Source of the DNA: Hermatobates lingyangjiaoensis
Lineage: Eukaryota; Arthropoda; Insecta; Hemiptera; Hermatobatidae
DNA: 64,000 nucleotides
Assembly (NCBI GenBank): GCA_026182355.1
Contig: JAPFBL010000313.1
Span: 1-64,000 of the forward strand
Direction: 5' to 3'
Made by a program: the position numbers and the translations under genes. Positions within the stretch are counted from its first letter, which is position 1. Each line of letters begins with the position of its first letter. This document shows, piece after piece, positions 37,269 to 48,649 of this stretch. Below the pieces are notes generated by a model that did not search any database, was not told the DNA's origin, and was given only the letters and a program-made list of their open reading frames with translations.

Positions 37269-38643
37269 TCTATATAAATAAAATAATGATTTTGTCTGTA
37301 CATTGCTTAGAACTGACTCATTTCAAGTTTTCTTTACGTTTCATACATTGGAGAAACCGAATCCACCCTTAGAAAAATTTCTGTCGGTTTGTCGGTTTGT
37401 CCGCAAAACTTTGTCACGAGTAAACTCAGCTACCATAAGACATATAAAGCTGAAACTTTTACAGAATATTTGTGTAGGTCTAACTTAAAATATAGGCTCT
37501 GAATTGATTGGAAATTCAACGTAGAAGTGAAGTTATGGACGTTTAAAGCAAAAACGTTTGTCACAAGTAAACTCAGCCACCATAAGACATGGCTGAAACT
37601 TTGACACTGGATTTGTGTATGCCTAACTTAAAATATGGGCTCTAAATAGATTCATAATTAAGTACAGAAATGAAGTTATAGGGCTTTAAGCGTATTTTTC
37701 TAACTTCAGAGACAAGTTTATTTTGAAAATACACAGGTGTGGCAAGTAGGTATTGTTAGTTGATTTTAATTTCATTGGAGCATATGAATATATTGCGTAT
37801 TTGACATCATTGAAAAGGTATATCCCAGGGTTGAGGATGTACTATCCATTACGAATAAATAGTTTTGTAAACGAGCAATTCTCAACTCTTAATATGAACA
37901 GGCAGGAAAAATCAACAAACAAGTTCTTACGCTATATCATACCGAGGAAAGAACTTACAAGTCAGTAGAGAAATTGGATTAGTGATGAAGAAGCAGTTCA
38001 TTATTTAATTGAATTTCTTGACTCTGAATTTATTTCTCCTGGACTGCCTGCTCATGAGTAAAAACTTCAAGTAGGAGCACCAATCATGCTGCAATTTAGT
38101 AGCAGTAACAAATTTCATGTTACGAAACATGAGTGCCCAAAAACTCTGCAACGGGACACGACTCTGAGTTCGTGCTCTACACAGATATGCCATAGAGGCG
38201 GACATAATGACTGGATGTGGTATTGGGGAGTCTGTGTGTATACCACGCATATCATTGATTCCGAGCCACCTGTTTCCATTGAAATGATTGCAATGTCCTG
38301 TCAGAGTCTATTTCGCAATGACGTTAACTAAGTCGTAAAAGGGAGACTTTATCTAACGCAGGAATTCATGTTAGCGAGACCAAGTTTTTCTCACATGGTC
38401 AACTGTAGTTTACTTGCTCAAGAGTCAGAGGTTCCAACTGTTTGTTCTTCCGTAAACCTGACGGACAGACAGCTAATGTGGTGTATACAGAGGCATTTGT
38501 TTAACACTGTACTAATAATGGTATTTTCTACTATTCTATAACTTCTAATTATGGTATTAGTATATATAATACTATAATTGATATTTTGGAATACCAAGTA
38601 TAATAGAATTTTTGATTCCGTCAAAGACGGGTACGTTTGCTAG
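37269..38643 (+). mobile_element. Helitron, non-autonomous, both termini intact
   Basis: The 5' end is TCTATATAAATAAAATAATG, directly after a host A. The 3' end is CTAG (38640-38643) directly before a host T. Ten nucleotides before the CTAG is a hairpin CCGTC-AAA-GACGG (38618-38630). These are the defining Helitron features: A^T insertion, 5' TC, 3' CTRR, subterminal hairpin and no target duplication. Inside, about 37940-38200 holds frameshifted helicase C-terminus residues (EEAVHYLIEFLDS, SPGLPAHE, VGAPIM). At 1375 bp and with a broken helicase it depends on an autonomous partner. A decayed relative is at 48650-49733. Confidence 0.88.
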
Positions 38644-38756
38644 TATATATATATAAACATGAAAATACTAAACAGTCCAAAACGGACAGATAAATTTATT
38701 TATTTAAATGAAAAAGACAACACATAAAAGAAACAAGAACACTTACTGGATCATTA

Positions 38757-38780
38757 TTTCGAACCGAAGTTCATAATCAG
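38757..38780 (-). ncRNA. CTGANNA-hairpin-GAAA motif, UUCG-type tetraloop
   Basis: On the minus strand: CTGATTAT, stem GAAC, loop TTCG, stem GTTC, GAAA. It lies about 250 bp beyond the end of the Jockey-type ORF at 39030 and near the (TA)n left by the Helitron boundary. Confidence 0.5.
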
Positions 38781-39029
38781 GAAGAGAGTAGAAGGGAAGA
38801 AGAAGAGGTGCGTGCGTTCAGGAGTACGAGACCAACGACCAACGACCAACGAATATAACCGCGCACTATAGTGCACGTCGTAACTAGCAGTTCTAGACCA
38901 GAGGCATTCTACTGCTTGATTACTGTGCTACTATAACTTGAAATGTCAGTAATTCATGTCGGATATTAAGTTAGTCTATACAGTAATGATGTCGTATTCG
39001 CGGTCATGTGGTCTTGTTAGTCATAGTTT

Positions 39030-39800
39030 CCAATGCTTTTAGTCATGAGTTGGAAAGGTAGTCAGATAGTCACTGGATGAAGTAATTATTCAGTGAGGTT
39101 GAGGAAGGCTGGTGGCAGGATTTAGGGTTTGTAGAAGGAGGTTTGGATGAGTAGATAGTATGTTGTCTTCATTGGTAGTAAGTCGGGTGATGTAGCTATC
39201 TATGGATTCCATTTTCAAATCATGGTAAATATCGATCAAATTTCAAATCAATGTGAATATCATGAACATTACGGGCGTACCAAGGAGGCCTGGATATAAG
39301 GCGGGCACACTTATTTTAAACAATCTGGACGCCTTGTTCGTTGGTGCAGCTCTAAACCAGACGGAGCATCCATAAGTCATCGCTAAACGAACGACCCCCT
39401 TATAGACAAGGTCCTTGACCGAATCGGGAGAATTCCTTGATTTGAAAAGAGAATATAGATTACACATCAAGTAAATTCCAAGCTTGAATTTCTTATGGAG
39501 GTGTTGCTTGAATGTTATTCTAGAGTCTAAAATAAGTCCCAGATATTTTACATGGGTTTGGTAGGGAATGATCTGGTTACCAATGAAGACAGGAGGAGGA
39601 CGGAGAGGAACACCCTTGCAGAATCAAACATGGGAACTTTTTGTTAGGTTCACCGCTAGTTTCCACTTTGCGAACCAATGCAAAGCCCCATCAAGGAAAC
39701 ATTGCAATTTCCTGGTGACATAGCTCACATTAGCACATCTATAAGCTACAGCGGTATAATGGTGGATTATATTGGAATGTTCACAGGACATAGCCCTGGA
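39030..39800 (-). pseudogene. Jockey-type LINE reverse transcriptase, C-terminal part
   Basis: On the minus strand from about 39800 it reads SNIIHHYTAVAY (a decayed YADD region), LDGALHWFAKWKLAVNLTKS, then one TGA stop, PPPVFIGNQIIPY, VKYLGLILDSRITFKQHLHK, then VYKGVVRLAMTYGCSVW. This order (active-site block, KWKL.VN..K, VKYLGxxLDxxLTFxxH, RxxxTYGxxVW) is diagnostic of Jockey-clade non-LTR reverse transcriptases. After a frameshift the C-terminus continues with MESIDSYITRLT and STHPNLLLQTL to a stop near 39095. A 5'-truncated dead copy. Confidence 0.85.
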
Positions 39801-39967
39801 TCACCCGCTATTATGGGGGATTAAGGCAGGTGGTTGGACTCACCTACTACCTGGCTAATCTGGTAATTACTTGCTGTTGCGTCTTCAACGTTCTTGGTCT
39901 CCCTTTATCTAGTAATCCACGTCTATATATATAAACTAACAATCTTACTATTATTCTCATTATTATC

Positions 39968-40140
39968 CTGATGATGAAAGTCGTACATTCAAAACATGTC
40001 GACTAGCAATATTGGTGATAAGCTTTATAGTTTTCATGAAGAAATGAGGAAAGAATTCCGAAAACTGGAGAAATTGTGTAAGAAACAGATACAAGCCAAA
40101 TATGGAGCGTTATTTAAGAATATATATACATATATAAATA
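39968..40140 (+). pseudogene. Penelope-like N-terminal fragment with hairpin motif
   Basis: CTGATGAT followed by a GAA/TTC hairpin and AAAA (39968-39995) precedes an open frame that includes FHEEMRKEFRKLEKLCKKQI, a basic coiled segment like the start of Penelope-like ORFs. It is cut off at a TA-rich tract near 40120. The homology is by pattern only. Confidence 0.45.
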
Positions 40141-40198
40141 AAATAAATTCAAAACGACCGCCCTGTCTTCTTGAGGGACTCTTCGCTCTTCACACCTC

Positions 40199-40220
40199 CT
40201 GATGACGACGATGGTCGAAA
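40199..40220 (+). ncRNA. CTGANGA-hairpin-GAAA motif
   Basis: CTGATGAC, stem GAC, loop GATG, stem GTC, GAAA. It lies between short inverted repeats of AAAATAAATTCAAAACGA (40138 and 40262, reversed). Confidence 0.5.
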
Positions 40221-40466
40221 TATCGATGTGAGTTATGTCTGTGTCTTTCTGTGTGTTTCCTTCGTTTTGAATTTATTTTATTTAAAAAAGTCCGCTGGAC
40301 CGTTTCCTTTAATTGTGTATATACATATATATGTATCAACAGGAAAAAGTCTACATATGACAACAAACGTTTCAGTAACGTATATATATGATATATGAGA
40401 AAGGGAGACCAAGGACGTTGTAGACGCAACAGCAAGTAACCGGCCCGGTGCTCTTTCTCTTTTTTC

Positions 40467-40487
40467 CTGAAGACGGATTGCCCGAAA
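40467..40487 (+). ncRNA. CTGANGA-hairpin-GAAA motif, weak stem
   Basis: CTGAAGAC, then GG/CC around ATTGC, then GAAA. Only two pairs; included for its matching layout. Nearby 40402-40440 is the inverse of 39870-39905, so this segment is also part of an inverted arrangement. Confidence 0.4.
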
Positions 40488-40565
40488 ATTTGAGTTTGTA
40501 AGTGTTTTTCTTTACTCTGTGTGTTGCTCTTTTTCGAATTTGAACTTGTATATATACATATATAT

Positions 40566-40819
40566 TGATAAAAGTATCGACCGTGAAATAGAAAGAAAAT
40601 AAAATTTATCAGGACTTGGTCAGTTCTTCAGGTTGAAATTAAATTCTCATTGCCAATGTTTCGGTTTTTATTTAGTATATTATTTAAAAATCTCGAATGA
40701 TACTTAAGCTTTTCTGTTTTAAAAGTTTAAAATTGTGCCTATGAAAAAGGTTTTAAATAAACAATCAGAGTTTAATTTGAACCTAAGAACTGACCGAGCC
40801 CTGATAAATTTTATTTTGT
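40566..40819. mobile_element. foldback element FB-E, second copy, diverged
   Basis: The left arm starts GATAAAAGTATCGACCGTG, as at 36895. The right arm contains CCTATGAAAAAGGTTTT and ends in TTTTATTTTG. The arms are less alike than in the 36927 copy and the loop is larger. Confidence 0.7.
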
Positions 40820-40982
40820 TTATATTTATATATATAATTAAAATTACCACTAGAAAAACAAAAAAAATACCAACACTCAAAATTTTTGATATTTCAGCTT
40901 ACTTACCGTCTTTAGGAGAGGAGAAGAAGAAGCACATGAGTGGAGATCTATTTAGGGTTCACCGATCGATACAAATATATAT

Positions 40983-41520
40983 TTTAAAAAACACTAGCAT
41001 GCCATAAACTTTCCAGTATAATAATTTTATAAGAGATCAAAAATTTAAAACATAATTCAAAATGGAAAACATCCTTTGACAAATAATAAATGAAATTATT
41101 TTACATCTTAAATTAAAAATTATCTTTAAACGACATTTTTTCTTCCATGTTTTTGACATTTTTCAGACAAAATAGGAATACTTTCAAGTTTTAAATGGAA
41201 TTTTATATTTTAAATCTTCAATCTATTAGGAGATCAGATAAACTCTTGGAACAAAAGACAAAAATCACCTATAGGAGATTATTTCTTAACACGAAACTTT
41301 TTTTTAAAATGTTATTACTCCTGTAGCTATACTAATAATATTATATGCATCAGTGCTGTGATATACAAAAATAGCATATATATTGAGAAGTAGATCAATC
41401 ACTATCTGTACTACCTCCAGGAATGAAAGACTAATAAACATCTCCCATTTAGACATTTATATGATACGTTTATTTATAGTAAAGTTGAGTGTAGGCCACT
41501 CCAGATTTTTTTTTTGTTGT
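40983..41520 (+). repeat. family D copy 2
   Basis: Matches family D from the ACTAGCATGCCATAAACTTT region onward, including TGTTATTACTCCTGTAGCTA, and ends in the tail module GAGTGTAGGCCACTCCAGA followed by a T-run (about 41487-41515). Confidence 0.8.
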
Positions 41521-43788
41521 GCTTTACTTTGCTGTAGATAAATGACATTAGGAAAATGTACATAATGATTAATTAAATTTACTCATTTGTTAAATTTAAA
41601 TAAAACAACGTTAATTATTTTTTTCTAAAATATAGCGGAGTAAAAAGTGAGTTACAAACATTTCTATATATATGAAAATAATATTCTTATTTTATCTATA
41701 ATTTTATTTTAGTTTTAAGCTTTATAAACTTACATTCTATTTTCATAACTGTATATGGAAAAGCAGCATTCTTAAATTTCTTAAATGTGAGATAAGAAAT
41801 ATGTAGAACATATTGTAACATACACGAAAAAAAGTAACTGATCACTAATCATAAACTTTGTAATGAATGATTGTTTTTTGTAAAATATATTATATAATGG
41901 GAAGTATAAGTGCAATTAATGATAAAGTCAAACCAAAGTCTTTCACTTGAGAGCTTATTAGATACTCGACCAAACGCTCAACGAGTTCATTACGATAGGA
42001 AACGAACTTAAATTAATCAAAATTAACTCATATGTTTAGTTATTTATAAAGTCAAATTACTGACAGAACACAAACTTACTGTTTGTATTGTATAGAAAAT
42101 AATAATGATGAATAAACCAAATATTCTATTAATAACAGTTGATTATATTCTGGTGTGACAAATTTCATATAAATTATGTCATGAGGTACAGAGAAAGTGA
42201 TAAAAATAAATTAGTGAGGTTGTTAGTTATGCAATGAAGTTGGCAGGAGAATGAATTAAGGTGTAAATCATGCGCGTATTCTTTAGGACAGCAAAGTGCA
42301 AAATGTTTCAACAGTCTTAATTACCTAAAGGCCACTTGGTTCGTAACCAACATTGCAATAGCTTCTTAGTACTCTAAACACATGGCAGTGGAACGTATAA
42401 ACAGCTTCGTTTACATTCCCATTCTAAATTAAAAAAAAACGTATTGATTGGAATTAAAAAACTAGCTGGTGGATCCGGTCAAGGGTATTATAATCAAACA
42501 TCAAATAAACAACATCAACATCAAAAAAACAAAATTAAGTTGAGAACAGCATTACTTTGTGCGTTTATGTAAAGAATTCAAAGGAAAAATTTTTAGCAGA
42601 GTCCCTTTTAGAACATTTTTTTTAAATTTTTCCGTACTCATATAGTTCATAATAATATCCTGTGCGTACTAAATACCTTGTTTCAATTTTATTTATTTTT
42701 GACCATTAATTTGGATGCTATTTTAGAAAATCAGGTATATCTAATTCCCCAGGTCTCCCCTGGTTTGTAATATAATTTAGTGTTTTACACATACGGTATA
42801 AAACTATATGGTCTAAAATAAAACTATAAAACGGTATACGGTCAATATCTCTCTATGATACTTCCTTGACATGAAAATTTTTCCTTTATTCACATAACAA
42901 ATTTAAAACTGAAATTTACTTGTAATAAATGAAAAGAATTTAAAATACTTTCTTTATTAGAAAAATAACTGACGTGAAAAGCCACCAGTGTCTCCAGTGG
43001 AAGATAGTTTTTGTGAATTATTTCGTAAATATGGTAACTGCTATGTTAACTTATGTTAACTATGGTAACTGCTATGGAACTTAATATAATTTTTTATTAA
43101 GTTTATATCGATGTTTACATACCGTCGAAATGTACAAATCCAAATAACAAATTAGGTGTTTGTGAAACTGAAGTTTTTTATTTTATCTTTTTTCTGCTAT
43201 ATGTGTTTCTTGAAGTTAATTAATGTTTTTGTAGATATTGTGGGGATTTTGGAAAATTCTTGAAGTAGGACAGTATTTTCAAAGCATTTCTTCAATGACA
43301 TGTTCAAGATGAGCGAATGTTCAGAAAGTTTTGTAACTTTATTGATGAAGATGGTTAAACTATTAAAATATGGAGCCTTTTCTTTATAACAAGAAGAAAA
43401 AGAGGGTCTTTAAGTTAACAAGGGGACGATTTAATGACTGGTTGCTCTATGAGCACGAAGGTATGAGCGCAGCAGGCAGGCTCGTCGATTGTGCAGGGGT
43501 GTTGACCTGTAGCAACACAAGCCTTGGTGAGCTGCAAGGACGTCTCCTTCATTACCACATCTGGTTTATTCATTTCTGAACATTTGAACCTTAAGTAAAA
43601 TAATAAACTTGATTTGTAGTCTAACGAAGGACAGGAATGCACATAATTTCTTCATCCCACGCTCCCAAATCGCATACATATTTAGATAACCGTATTTCTA
43701 CCCTCATATATTAGTACACATCTATAAATCCTGTCTTGTTGATTGAAGTTCAGTATACATAAACAACTCAACTCATATCTTGTATTAG
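41521..43788. other. intergenic DNA, no gene recognised
   Basis: Mostly AT-rich. 43370-43660 is richer in GC with a 69-codon ORF (43370-43579) and an overlapping antisense ORF. I recognise neither. Confidence 0.35.
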
Positions 43789-44282
43789 AAATAGGTAAAA
43801 CCATCATACCTCGTAAGATGATCACGGAGTTAGAGCGCTTTCGGACGTTGTCCATCTTCGATCGCAACAAACCTACTGAGCTGTTATATAGGGGGTTGGT
43901 TATCTGTCAAGTCCACTGCTATCCTGATATTATTACTTAGATTTTATTTAGTTATTTTGATTTTAGGTTTTAGCTATTATCTAGTTTGGGTTTTTTTTAT
44001 ATTTTTTTAACTTCGTCATCCTGTCTGTCCTGTCGTCTTTTTATTTTTATTAGTGATTTACAAAAAATATCGGATTGGTAATTTATTTGAAATAACTAAA
44101 TTGGTAAAATCAAAATAACTAAATAAAATCAAAATAATAATATCAGGATTGCAGTGGACTTGACAGATAACCAACCCCCTATATAACAGCTCAGTAGGTT
44201 TGTTGCGATCGAAGATGGACAACGTCCGAAAGCGCTCCAACTCCATGATCATCTTACGAGGCATGACGGTTTTACCTATTTC
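43789..44282. mobile_element. foldback element FB-F, 177-bp arms
   Basis: Arms 43789-43966 and 44106-44282 are close inverse copies around a 140-nt loop. Both hold the motif TCGAAGAT, stem GGAC, loop AAC, stem GTCC, GAAA (right arm 44209-44231; left arm minus strand 43861-43839). A third partial copy of the outer part, with flanking sequence, is at 52925-53017. The two similar ORFs here are mirror images within the arms, so not separate genes. Confidence 0.8.
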
Positions 44283-44324
44283 TAATATAAATCATACTAA
44301 CCTCAGTGGTATTAACAATGTGCA

Positions 44325-46265
44325 TCATATCTTGTAGTTAACTAAATGCAACAAATAATCTGATGTAAACTCAATTTAATATTAATAATATGTTATCAAA
44401 GTTATACATAATAAATTAACTGGTTTTTGATAAGTAAATAAAGTTATAGCTCATAGTTAAAAGTAGAGGGGTGCTACAATAAAAAATATTTGACCATTGA
44501 TTTAATATTATATAAAAGAATATTAACTCAACGTCTACTTTTAATTCTATAATATCTATTATAATAACAAAATGTACGCATTAAACATTTTATTATTATA
44601 AACTTAAAATTATAAAATTATTTTATAATTTATAATTTTATAACCTAAAACTTATTTTATTAAATAAATCTAAAACATTTTAACAAGTAAATTCTTTGAC
44701 AGAAGTAACAATTTATTGAATAACAAAACTATAAACAATATTGTTTCAAAGTCTCACAATGATACACTGTTTAGTTTTTTTATTCAATCAATTTTTACTT
44801 CTATCTGTGAAAAAAATTGTCATATAAAACTGAAACGTTTCATTTTAAAATTTGATTTGAACCCTTTAAATCTGACCGACTATCAATGTCGTCTTGTATC
44901 TTATATACATGTATAATTTCATAAACTATAAGTATAGTGCTAATACTGTGTTAAGAATCATACAACAATATCAGATATCTACATTTTTAAATCAACAAAA
45001 TTACTAATACTGATAAAACCATAATCCTACGCGTTGGTTGTAAAATGACAACAGTATAATCATTAGTTTCTTTAAACTACAAATACAAGAATGTCAGTGA
45101 ACGACAGGAGAAATGACCACCTGCCTGAACCAGTTTTTATCAACAAAGAATAATTTTCAGTCTGTCGAGACTGATAAGAACAAATATCCTAAATAGGAGG
45201 TAAAATGTTGAATAATTTAATAGAACCTTATATTAAATAACCTTTGTATGCGTTGGCAGGTACTATGCATTTCATAGAAAACTTTACAAGTTTGAAGAGA
45301 AGTGACCACAAATGATCACTTGGTTAGAAGCTACTTGACTTCAAGAAATAGAAGTTTATCTGATAAAATTAATAATAAAATCCCAACTTTCTCAAGAATG
45401 AAATAATGAAGGGATGAAGAAGGAAGCAGATAAAACTTTAATTTAACTGAACTTACATTTATCAACAAAATATAAATATTCTAAAGAAAGATTTAAAAAT
45501 ATATATGTGAAATACCTAACTGGACATTGTTTTCTTAACTAACACTTAGAATATTCAAGCTTCAAAGAACATCATAACATAAATTGGATGCGTAACAAGC
45601 CTCTACTTTGATTGAAAAAATTTCCTGTACTGGAGTATCGGTACAGAAATGCCCATACTGGAGAGCTTCAAGAGCCAGTGTATAAATTTTAAATCCGATG
45701 TGAATATCCGAATAAAAAAAAAACCAGTTACACCATAGTAAACGTATAAAGAGTTTACTTTTAAATTATTATAAAAGTTATTCAACCAAACGGCTTTATA
45801 AATATAGAAGAAGTCATTATTCAACGCTATTTCATTCAAAAATAGCTTTTAATTTGTTTTATTTTTAACTAATTAGAAGTTCAGTATAAAATATAAAAGA
45901 ACTGTAATAAGACTGTTCCTAATAATACAAACTTCTAGGTAACTATTATTTTAAAGGCAGTGTTAAGAAAGCAATACCAGGATGGATTTGAACTAATTAG
46001 TAATCGGTCAAATGATGTCATCAAGCCCACTGAAAGTGGCCTGACCTTTTCTCTTGCTACCCATCTTTGTTCCCTTCCAGAATAAATAATTGCCGAGGTC
46101 AAGATCTTTCATTTTTTGTCAAGGGTATAAAATGTTACTTCAAATGTTAATCCTTCATTTTTTTTGTATGATAAACAGCACTTCTTTTATAATCAATGGC
46201 CTTTTGTCCTTCTTGATGCCTTTCAATTGATCATACTATGGATGATTGGTCAACATACTTATTCA

Positions 46266-46299
<34 letters not shown>

Positions 46300-46373
46300 A
46301 GTTTTATCACTTTTATATTTGTATTGGTACAATTCTATATATAGTAACTTTGAATCTTTTGATATATATATAT
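44325..46373. other. AT-rich intergenic DNA
   Basis: No exon, RNA gene or named repeat seen. A (TA)n tract is at 46268-46296. Confidence 0.4.
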
Positions 46374-46570
46374 GATCAAATCACATTATGAAAATGGGAA
46401 AACAAGACTAAGATCTTTCAACCGTAACAAGCGGTCTTCGTCAGAGTCAAAAACCCAACTGACTTTCACGAAGACTGCTTGTTACGGTTGAAAGATCTTA
46501 GTCTTGTTTTCCCATTTCTTATTGTGGTTTGATCATTGATTGTTATTTCACGTGTTTATGTGAAATCTTT
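46374..46570. mobile_element. FB-A foldback copy
   Basis: The left arm begins directly at GATCA after (TA)n. The right arm extends past TGATCA by about 40 bases to the outer hairpin TTTCAC/GTGAAA and ATCTTT. The centre is CCCAACTGACTTTCACGAAG. Confidence 0.85.
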
Positions 46571-46589
46571 ATATATATATATATATATT

Positions 46590-47302
46590 TGTAACAGTTG
46601 GGAGCAGTCCTTCTTCAATGCTTGCTTTTAAAAACTGGATGTCTGTTTCCACTTGGTTCAATTTCGTCTTATATTTTTCCAAATTACGAAATTTTTTCTT
46701 TAATTAAGAGTTCAACTTAAAAATTAAATCACCATAATTTTTTAATTTACTATTGGATATGTTTCGGTGTTACATCCACCATCTTCAGCAAAAAAGAAAA
46801 AAAAAACACAATTAAAACTACACTTAACAAATTAATATAATTCTTAAAATCACATTGCAATAATAAACATAAATGAACAGGTTAACAAAAGGTTACACAG
46901 TCAGGTTTGGGGTTGTCAGTGTTGGCATAACCAGCCTTAGGTTTCCAAACAAGCGCAACTGGTTGGTAAAGTTATCTTTTTGCTTGGAACTTTTTCCAGT
47001 ATAATACAGCAAAACGCTGAAGAGGTTGCAAAAGTCTAGCCAATGAGATGTTAGTATTCAATATTTCATATTTATTGGCTCTGGTTCTAGTCTAAGGTTG
47101 GTGTTTGGTCTCCGAGTAGTCGGAGTGTCCGCGTAGTTCCAGTTTGTTGCCTGTTTATTGCTGCGTTGTTCTTCATTATTTCTATTGCCTTATGGATCTG
47201 TAGTCTATTGTAGTCATTTATCTGTTTAATGATTCTCGTGTTTCCTGTTAGGTCCTCTCGGGTCAGCTCTGTATTCTGTGTGTCCAGGGTATGTACTGTC
47301 AA
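46590..47302 (-). pseudogene. Penelope-like element: endonuclease C-terminus, spacer with motif, next N-terminus
   Basis: On the minus strand the first part (47302-47087) is open and contains TRIIKQIND, RLQIHKAIEIMKNNAAINRQ and QTGTTRTLRLL. That is the pattern at the end of Penelope GIY-YIG endonucleases (R.x.EAI.I......IN.QQTG..RTL.L). After the stop come about 300 bp of spacer, the hairpin motif (46788-46762), and a second open stretch (about 46705-46590) with KKKFRNLEKYKTK and DIQFLKASIEEGLLPT, like the start of a Penelope ORF. An ORF end followed by an ORF start fits the tandem pseudo-LTR layout of these elements. Both ends are cut at (TA)n. Confidence 0.7.
46762..46788 (-). ncRNA. CTGANGA-hairpin-GAAA motif in Penelope spacer
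   Basis: CTGAAGAT, stem GGTG, loop GATGTAA, stem CACC, GAAA, then C. It resembles the CUGANGA...GAAA core of hammerhead ribozymes reported in Penelope-like elements, but it has one extra base before the stem, and I could not identify stems I and III. Confidence 0.6.
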
Positions 47303-47330
47303 TATCTATATATATATATATATATATATA

Positions 47331-47482
47331 AAGCTTTCACATAAACACGTGAAATAACAATCAATGATCAAACCACAATAAGAAATGGGAAAACAAGACT
47401 AAGATGTTTTTGACTCTGACGAAGACCGCTTGTTACGGTTGAAAGATCTTAGTCTTGTTTTCCCATTTCTTATTGTGGTTTG

Positions 47483-47486
<4 letters not shown>
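47331..47486. mobile_element. FB-A foldback copy
   Basis: The left arm carries the outer hairpin and is truncated inside at AAGACTAAGAT. The right arm has the full motif (CTGACGAA 47416-47423, stem GACCG/CGGTT, GAAA 47441-47444) and stops at GATCAT next to (TA)n. Confidence 0.85.

Positions 47487-47532
<46 letters not shown>
47487..47532. repeat. (TA)n microsatellite between two FB-A copies
   Basis: Uninterrupted TA repeats separate the two foldbacks. Confidence 0.95.
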
Positions 47533-47535
<3 letters not shown>

Positions 47536-47751
47536 ATGATCAAACCACAATAAGAAATGGGAAAACAAGACTAAGATCTTTCAACCGTAACAAGCGGTCT
47601 TCGTCAGAGTCAAAAACCCAACTGAGTCAGTTGGGTTTTTGACTCTGACGAAGACCGCTTGTTACGGTTGAAAGATCTTAGTCTTGTTTTCCCATTTCTT
47701 ATTGTGGTTTGATCATTGATTGTTGTTTCACGTGTTTATGTGAAATCTTTT
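47533..47751. mobile_element. FB-A foldback copy with perfect 92-bp arms
   Basis: 47534-47625 and 47627-47718 are exact inverse copies around a single central base, G47626, so the copy is young or recently homogenised. The right side continues to the outer hairpin and ATCTTTTT. Both arms hold the CTGACGAA-hairpin-GAAA motif. Confidence 0.92.
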
Positions 47752-48073
47752 TATATATATATATATGCGTGTGTATTGTACTCAAAAGTTTGTGAGCACA
47801 AACAGGTCATATCGTTTGTTGGATCAAATTCATATACAAACTAAAAAACGAGAAATGCTTGTACTTCCTTTCAGATGCTCCTCAAATAGTTGAGAAACGT
47901 CTTGATATACCTTTATCAAGGAGAGAAAGTAGATTAATATAGAACTATCAAAGGAATGGACATAAAAAACGGTAAAAAATATATCTAGAATATCTATCGA
48001 GAATTTGTCATTTTAACTATTCCTTATACAAGCCGTAATTAACATAATCTTAAGAATGTATGTAGCCTCTGTT

Positions 48074-48566
48074 TTGAAAAAAGGTGGAAACCTTTGCATA
48101 CATTCTATCTGAATGCGAGACTGTAGTCTTGAGAAGGATAAAGACTTTTGGCAAATTACTCCTCAAAACAATAAACGTAAAGCACACTTCTCTAAAAACA
48201 ACTTTGAAGTTTATTAAAGATCTTTCAATCTGAAGTTGAATATAGAAACAATAATAGAAAGTCCCATATGACAGGTATGACAGCAGTGCGTACGAGTCCG
48301 ATGAGATTCATCTCCTTAGTTAAATATGCAATACTACAACATACCAGATTGATCAATGATTTCAGGTTTTGTATGACAGTATGACAGTATAATTATTATT
48401 GTCACATGTAAATAGATGATACATCATTGATTATATATGAGTTTAATATGACATCTATACTATAGCAACATTAAAATGAAATCAATACTCAATTGGTTGT
48501 CAATGAGTTTAGCATTATATTTACTTATAATAAAGTTAAATTTAAGCCACTCTAAATTTTTTTTAA
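48074..48566 (+). pseudogene. Jockey-like LINE 3' end
   Basis: The frame reads KKVETFAYILSECETVVLRR, then IKTFGKLL and TSLKTTLKFIKDLSI-stop (about 48232). The ETxxHILCEC segment and the following RRxxTFG are the C-terminal zinc-knuckle end of this LINE. The 3' UTR follows and ends with a mutated tail module and T-run near 48540-48566. It is the best-preserved copy of this end in the window. Confidence 0.75.
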
Positions 48567-48649
48567 ATATTACTTTTTTAGATTATAACTATTGAATTAA
48601 ATCAAGTAAACAAACGCAATGAAATATATCTGGAATACCTCATTTTAAG

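Noticed and set aside
43743..44264. Two similar ORFs as a possible duplicated gene
   Set aside because: They are the two arms of one inverted repeat read in opposite directions.
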